Source: Acidobacteriota bacterium
GTDB lineage: Bacteria > Acidobacteriota > Terriglobia > Terriglobales > Acidobacteriaceae
Direction: 5' to 3'
NCBI GenBank assembly: GCA_021809235.1
Contig: JAKBAG010000154.1
Coordinates: 1-7,334, forward strand
DNA: 7,334 nt
Shown here: one piece after another, positions 7,001-7,334 of the stretch
Position numbering within the stretch: the stretch's first letter is position 1
Layout: each line of letters starts with the position of its first letter
Position numbers and translations under genes: made by a program
The notes under the pieces: model-generated
The model's input: only the letters and a program-made list of their open reading frames with translations
Databases searched by the model: none
Told to the model about the DNA's origin: nothing

Positions 7001-7334
7001 GTACGGAAGCGCTGGCGGCGTGGCGAGTGCAGGAGCTGGATCTGGAAAGCGACTACTACCTGGGCAATGCGAACCAGACGGCGATGGTGCTGGACGGGAC
7101 GGGCAACTACACGGGCGGCACGCTTCTGGATCAGGACTTCAACGGCTACCAGGTGGCGCTGCATGGTGTGGGACACCAGGTGGCGAATGCGGCGGCGACC
7201 GACTGGGTGAATGCGAGCACGTTTGTGCGGCTGCACATTGACTGCCCGACGACGAGCGGAAGTGCGATTGCGGGAACAATCGGCGTGGACCTGGTGCAGG
7301 GCGATGGGAACACCTTTACTGGCGGCGATATTGA
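826..7334 (+). CDS. Giant exported multi-beta-helix protein with phage tail-fibre modules (3' partial, at least 2,169 aa)
   Basis: One frame stays open from ATG 826 to the window edge; the last full codon is 7330-7332 and two bases of the next remain. Visible parts are: signal peptide 1-59; Ig-like/prealbumin-like domain about 62-155 ('VQGTVYDASGAPASGTL', 'YYTVVYQLSDGTV'); tail-fibre repeats 173-243; beta-helix 1 about 300-760 with 'DGVTDDTAALQAAI' at 312-325; CBM-like jelly roll about 855-985; fibre repeat 1003-1038; Gly-rich 'GSGYT' module about 1095-1152; beta-helix 2 about 1174-1570 with 'DGVTDDTQC' at 1186-1194; beta-rich domains 1606-1790; fibre-type segment 1806-1905; and a third helix from about 1926. 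Known families with this build are Pectate_lyase_3-type proteins and phage tailspikes. Role inferred: secreted or cell-surface adhesin, or a polysaccharide-binding or cleaving protein. No GH28/polygalacturonase or pectate-lyase catalytic set was seen. Cysteines often come in close pairs, fitting disulfides outside the cytoplasm. The surface-anchoring end lies beyond the window. Codon choice changes strongly along the gene. Confidence 0.93.
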   Translation, partial: MKNWLGVAIRAAIAGTGRATAPLRPLSRASILTGLLAVGPFAPVLLFPFVVSMAAHAQAISTTTVQGTVYDASGAPASGTLLISWPAFTTAASQSVSAGSTSVTIGADGFVSVNLAPNLGATPAGLYYTVVYQLSDGTVNTEYWVVPATTTATIASVQAQVLPAAQAVQAVTKAYVDQQIAALGTSQLSPSGGTLTGPLTLSGDPTTPLMAADKHYVDQSFAQAVPLAGGTMTGPLATPAVNGLASPVNGSAQTNLQSTVTAANSSGAMIVPPAYSGTDTFTNPSGIRVEDWRTGGSQQHARNVKEFGAVCDGVTDDTAALQAAINYAQSHHVGLTLPSGICRTHQLNWHLESIGGQGTQNSALMGYPGEDILATSADSPTLFSGTHLHDFTLYVDQSTDVSCSPAQARAAAGSCTVNRPVASGSILSPGGNGLTAMAGSGPAWSIGNCAIAMPATTGAGGNGLRNAVVENITIATSGNDPLGSYPGASSTHTCGLYLAQWPTGSQFRNLVLRGLGTGIAIPALPAATPAGLNADNNLWINLTLDTVHGFVAAVGANNLIDGLSAHAWNSAATGESPTGIVLDFAAPQQGWTVRNPQVLPEWIAVQPQLTVTTASGAVTAVNIGPEHGLGFEAYGPSVPLQFSGSCTAAAHASVNADGSLGGVTVTAAGFGCSATTTASVNVSGTAMAARAVNLLTGQRITLLGGSLGSSSGGYTVWNAASSRTLNTAILGGGTLPVTTTPYPALVIAPSAEASGLASGYNGSANHFSQTGLSSSNLADSGLGNRLEQTSGGSQHTLETARLEEGRATADFALLGGGAVNQAFSSLNDLFLTAEDLLSPSGESNGTGSQSGKDATAPVTGSYVRAIGGAWDTGDNWNVRGNSAAFLLGQGFPAGNGTWEIAAKADTAASQELKLSGTVSGQSCVFADQIVNLTTSWQVFRIPYNTVTGNPSCDSGTAGNAVNAQGMPPSTTTNVETAWMAFVPAYQQLLVANEPTAPEQAANKAYVDQAVASQIANGSGELPLAGGTMTGALNAPVVNGTTNCALAGSVNGCVSSAASALIPPGTTGSYAQYAAMQATAQCVYDATQGGAITTVVPGQLGQGYTVAPLVTVSGGGGSGLQVAANLSNGEVTSYTVTSGGSGYTSCPTIAVAPPPAPKQPAPVLDQRRGVTTYSADIRVDDFGCEGDGVTDDTQCFNNAIEYATGNGTHTGSITLTQGKTYFIGTITGYMQTAWDDGTAPGTDTCNGVPCTNLPPETPGYFGYAIRIPSTQSNPLTIYGNGATITSSFAGSAESASQFTMAAPYFAIFGSDTSIASWNLYDLNFSNVFVAATTVSAAYWQWNHVAMNNVGMALLLGSSQFNQFRNLNLQAMMSGLIIGGWWKSRAPGTSTEGNAVLNDYNLGDSTSVDGIIFYGYNWPTQAQSQTAQNALDTWFNTYFFHVQDNQTRLTDQNKAPAGGVTDSLWRGVYHVMFATYSRYYRPVIGVTVRNANIKFTQNYPIIATAATGWNLDEIGTELVGWCDSNPSYGAYGSSSCPNPYDSVNNQLMGAVLLYDFQNMTAQEIDVAGSPIADTVAEPPQVSLAQQVNDFRTNLTNTDSLAASTIVPRTASATTTRLNIGVATETGLAGQQNFDSGELCLHSVIAGYGDAWCMRAADGLNPGANQPPRYFVLENDGYIGFQGLTALQVPGLRVRPGAISASDSTLPVTDFAAQSFAIAGGTVRPGSCATVPGVTLPNAATTDGVLTVTPPSGVSGLQWSGVVTAANTISVTACNATTAPLNYPAGTYQAFLLAGGAAPAIPATSGGTPTATAALTQSQGDLVVGDANGNPTRLPGNSSTTPALLVDVGNGTGAFEPTWETAPQLAGGNLTGLNASNITTGTLAIADGGTGATTAAQALSNLGGVSLTAATTVFSGALTAKTIGGLTEVDQQSGANLGAQLAACVAALPATGGTCDARNYKGAQTISTAVTVSVPNTRIDLPCATITMTAPLVIPAGVRGVRLHGCSLRGGTAASGLTGGTVLAYNGSGAAVQVGDSTYAQDTMGFAMDNVLVNTTGAASAGTEALAAWRVQELDLESDYYLGNANQTAMVLDGTGNYTGGTLLDQDFNGYQVALHGVGHQVANAAATDWVNASTFVRLHIDCPTTSGSAIAGTIGVDLVQGDGNTFTGGDI
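1009..1290 (+). other. N-terminal Ig-like / carboxypeptidase-regulatory-like domain (about 62-155)
   Basis: The segment opens with 'TVQGTVYDASGAPASGTL', a typical beginning of carboxypeptidase-regulatory-like (prealbumin-type beta-sandwich) domains. It continues with alternating hydrophobic strands ('TSVTIGADGFVSVNLAP', 'GLYYTVVYQL', 'TEYWVVP'). It sits directly after the signal cleavage site. A structural or spacer role is inferred; nothing suggests catalysis. Confidence 0.55.
1329..1359 (+). repeat. Long direct repeat, copy 1
   Basis: These 31 bases match 3819-3849 at 29 positions, including an unbroken 19-base core CAAAGCCTATGTCGATCAG (1341-1359). The copies are 2,490 bases apart, exactly 830 codons, so both encode KAYVDQ in frame at the head of a fibre module. 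Confidence 0.9.
1342..1554 (+). other. Phage tail-fibre repeats, first block (residues 173-243)
   Basis: Two consecutive units carry the hallmark 'K-x-Y-V-D-Q' and 'GGTxTGPL' of phage tail-fibre repeats: KAYVDQ 173-178, GGTLTGPL 192-199, 'SGDPTTPLMAADKHYVDQ' ending at 219, and GGTMTGPL 229-236. In phage fibres such units form trimeric shafts linking receptor-binding domains. Here they join the N-terminal domain to beta-helix 1, implying a trimeric stalk by analogy. Confidence 0.75.
1723..3105 (+). other. Beta-helix 1, Pectate_lyase_3 / tailspike type (about residues 300-760)
   Basis: The start motif is unmistakable: 'VKEFGAVCDGVTDDT' followed by 'AALQAAI' (304-325), then 'GLTLPSGICRTHQL', as in right-handed parallel beta-helix proteins such as Pectate_lyase_3 domains and phage tailspikes. 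Short Gly/Asn-rich strand-turn repeats follow ('NAVVENITIATSG', 'NLWINLTLDTVHG', 'NNLIDGLSAHAWNS'). C311/C342 and C403/C415 could pair as disulfides. The end point is approximate. No conserved catalytic Asp/Arg/His set of the GH28 type was found. Confidence 0.72.
2647..2871 (+). other. Gly-rich insert in beta-helix 1 (about residues 608-682)
   Basis: This stretch alternates 'SGAVTAVNIG' / 'GLGF' / 'PSVPLQFSG' with 'ADGSLGGVTVTAAGFG' / 'TASVNVSG'. That is the degenerate pattern of repeats usually written GxGYTxxPxVxxxGGGGxG, found in phage and large surface proteins. C646 and C672 may form a disulfide. It resembles the clearer copy at about 1095-1152, and its boundaries are approximate. Confidence 0.4.
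3388..3780 (+). other. Carbohydrate-binding-module-like jelly roll (about residues 855-985)
   Basis: The pattern of aromatic strands is that of CBM_4_9-like beta-sandwiches: 'SYVRAIGGAWDTGDNWN', 'WEIAAKADTAASQELKL', 'NLTTSWQVFRIPYN' (931-944) and 'ETAWMAFVPA'. The 'TTSWQ' plus hydrophobic strand is a common feature of that fold. Glycan binding is inferred from fold resemblance only, since ligand residues cannot be assigned by eye. Confidence 0.42.
3819..3849 (+). repeat. Long direct repeat, copy 2
   Basis: Partner of 1329-1359, with 29 of 31 bases identical and the 19-base core at 3831-3849. It begins the second fibre module and lies within the zone where codon usage changes. Confidence 0.9.
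3832..3939 (+). other. Phage tail-fibre repeat, second block (residues 1003-1038)
   Basis: KAYVDQ (1003-1008) is followed by 'LPLAGGTMTGALNAPVVNG' (to 1038), closely matching 'VPLAGGTMTGPLATPAVNG' of the first block (to 243). It comes after the CBM-like domain and before the Gly-rich module and beta-helix 2, repeating the order fibre repeat then helix. The match at both DNA and protein level indicates duplication or recombination within the gene family. Confidence 0.78.
4108..4281 (+). other. Gly-rich 'GSGYT' module (about residues 1095-1152)
   Basis: Two half-repeats are visible: 'GQGYTVAPLVTVSGGGGSG' (from 1101) and 'GGSGYTSCPTIAVAPP' (from 1137). They are separated by 'ANLSNGEVTSYTVT', where strand and Gly turns alternate. 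Such repeats act as beta-rich spacers in phage and surface proteins. A Pro-rich linker ('APPPAPKQPAP') joins it to beta-helix 2. Confidence 0.55.
4345..5535 (+). other. Beta-helix 2, Pectate_lyase_3 / tailspike type (about residues 1174-1570)
   Basis: The start motif 'DDFGCEGDGVTDDTQCFNNA' (1179-1198) parallels that of helix 1, with C1183/C1194 a possible disulfide. 'GKTYFIGTI' and 'PLTIYGNGATITS' then give the usual first coils. The sequence is richer in Trp, Tyr and Phe than helix 1 ('YWQWNHVAM', 'GGWWKSRAPG', 'WFNTYFFHVQ', 'YSRYYRPVIG'), so an aromatic, sugar-binding face is plausible. C1244/C1249 and C1520/C1534 are further close pairs. This stretch is visibly less GC-rich at third positions than its neighbours (for example Phe as TTT). 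Confidence 0.68.
5641..6195 (+). other. Beta-rich domains of unknown family (about residues 1606-1790)
   Basis: Two units can be guessed. The first, 1606-1690 ('RLNIGVATETGLAGQQNFD', 'RYFVLENDGYIGFQG'), reads like a tail-protein knob with strands ending in Gly turns. The second, 1715-1790 ('GGTVRPGSCATVPGVTLP', 'GVLTVTPPSGVSGLQWSGVV', 'NTISVTACNATTAPLNYPAG'), looks like a small beta-sandwich in which C1725 and a later Cys may pair. I do not recognise either family with confidence. They connect helix 2 to the last fibre segment. Confidence 0.4.
6241..6540 (+). other. Phage tail-fibre-type segment, third block (about residues 1806-1905)
   Basis: The segment reads 'GDLVVGDANGNPTRLPGNSS' then 'GGNLTGLNASNITTGTL' (1864-1880) and 'ADGGTGATTAAQALSNLGG' (1883-1901). 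The last two are recurrent signatures of phage tail-fibre and tail-collar proteins. It differs from the KAYVDQ/GGTMTGPL type in blocks one and two, so it probably has a different origin. It leads into the third helix. Confidence 0.66.
6601..7334 (+). other. Start of a third probable beta-helix (from about residue 1926, incomplete)
   Basis: 'SGANLGAQLAACVAALPATGG' followed by 'TCDARNYKGAQTIS' and short Gly/Asn-rich coils ('VSVPNTRIDLPCATITM', 'GVRLHGCSLRGG', 'DNVLVNTTG', 'TFVRLHIDC') fits a right-handed beta-helix, although the DGVTDDT opening is absent. The window ends inside it. Alanine and threonine are coded almost only by GCG and ACG here. Confidence 0.55.

Noticed and set aside
5731..7236. 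501-codon open frame on the minus strand
   Set aside because: It is made almost wholly of Arg, His, Gln and Ala with no fold-like pattern, and is the antisense image of GCG/ACG-rich coding DNA in the giant ORF.
7332..7334. TGA at the very end as the stop of the giant gene
   Set aside because: It is out of frame: the last codons read GGC GGC GAT ATT followed by GA, so the ORF is still open.
826..7334. Assignment as a polygalacturonase (GH28) or pectate lyase enzyme
   Set aside because: The beta-helix opening motif is shared with non-catalytic tailspikes, and the expected catalytic motifs (NTD, DD, GHG, RxK) were not found in order.
1..7334. CRISPR array, tRNA/rRNA genes, insertion sequence ends
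   Set aside because: No regularly spaced short repeats, cloverleaf-like sequences, transposase-like protein or terminal inverted repeats were seen.

Overview
The window looks like a moderately GC-rich bacterial chromosome fragment. The best guess for its origin is the Acidobacteriota (Terriglobia/Acidobacteriaceae-like). That rests on recalled resemblance of the large protein to exported beta-helix proteins of that group (a carboxypeptidase-regulatory-like opening, 'KAYVDQ' and 'GGTxTGPL' fibre repeats, then 'DGVTDDT' beta-helices). No database search supports it, so the taxonomy is an inference.

Layout, all on the + strand: (1) 1-64 holds the tail of an upstream transcription unit, closed by a strong intrinsic terminator (34-64). 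(2) 86-499 encodes a 137-residue, probably helical, cytoplasmic protein of unknown function. (3) 500-825 is a 326-base intergenic region with no convincing gene. It carries three potential stem-loops, including a long composite hairpin (607-660) followed by a short T tract. (4) 826-7334 is one uninterrupted reading frame of at least 2,169 codons that runs off the end of the window. It has a good ribosome binding site and a long signal peptide.

The giant protein is a mosaic. In order it has: an extended Sec-type signal peptide (about 1-59); an Ig-like/prealbumin-like N-terminal domain; phage tail-fibre repeats; a first right-handed beta-helix of the Pectate_lyase_3/tailspike type (about 300-760) with a Gly-rich insert; a carbohydrate-binding-module-like jelly roll (about 855-985); a second tail-fibre repeat; a Gly-rich 'GSGYT' module; a second beta-helix (about 1174-1570); unclassified beta-rich domains; a third, differently built tail-fibre segment ('GGTGATTAAQALSNLGG'); and the start of a third probable beta-helix. 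The likely role is a secreted or surface-anchored, tailspike-like adhesin or polysaccharide-binding/degrading protein. No catalytic site could be identified.

The most interesting observations are these: phage receptor-binding modules are built into a Sec-exported protein; a 31-base near-identical DNA repeat (29/31) lies at the heads of two fibre modules exactly 830 codons apart; and codon usage changes sharply within the single ORF, from GCC/ACC to GCG/ACG, near the second fibre module. Together they suggest that the gene grew by duplication and fusion of modules. The two annotated genes are not clearly an operon, because a long structured intergenic region separates them.
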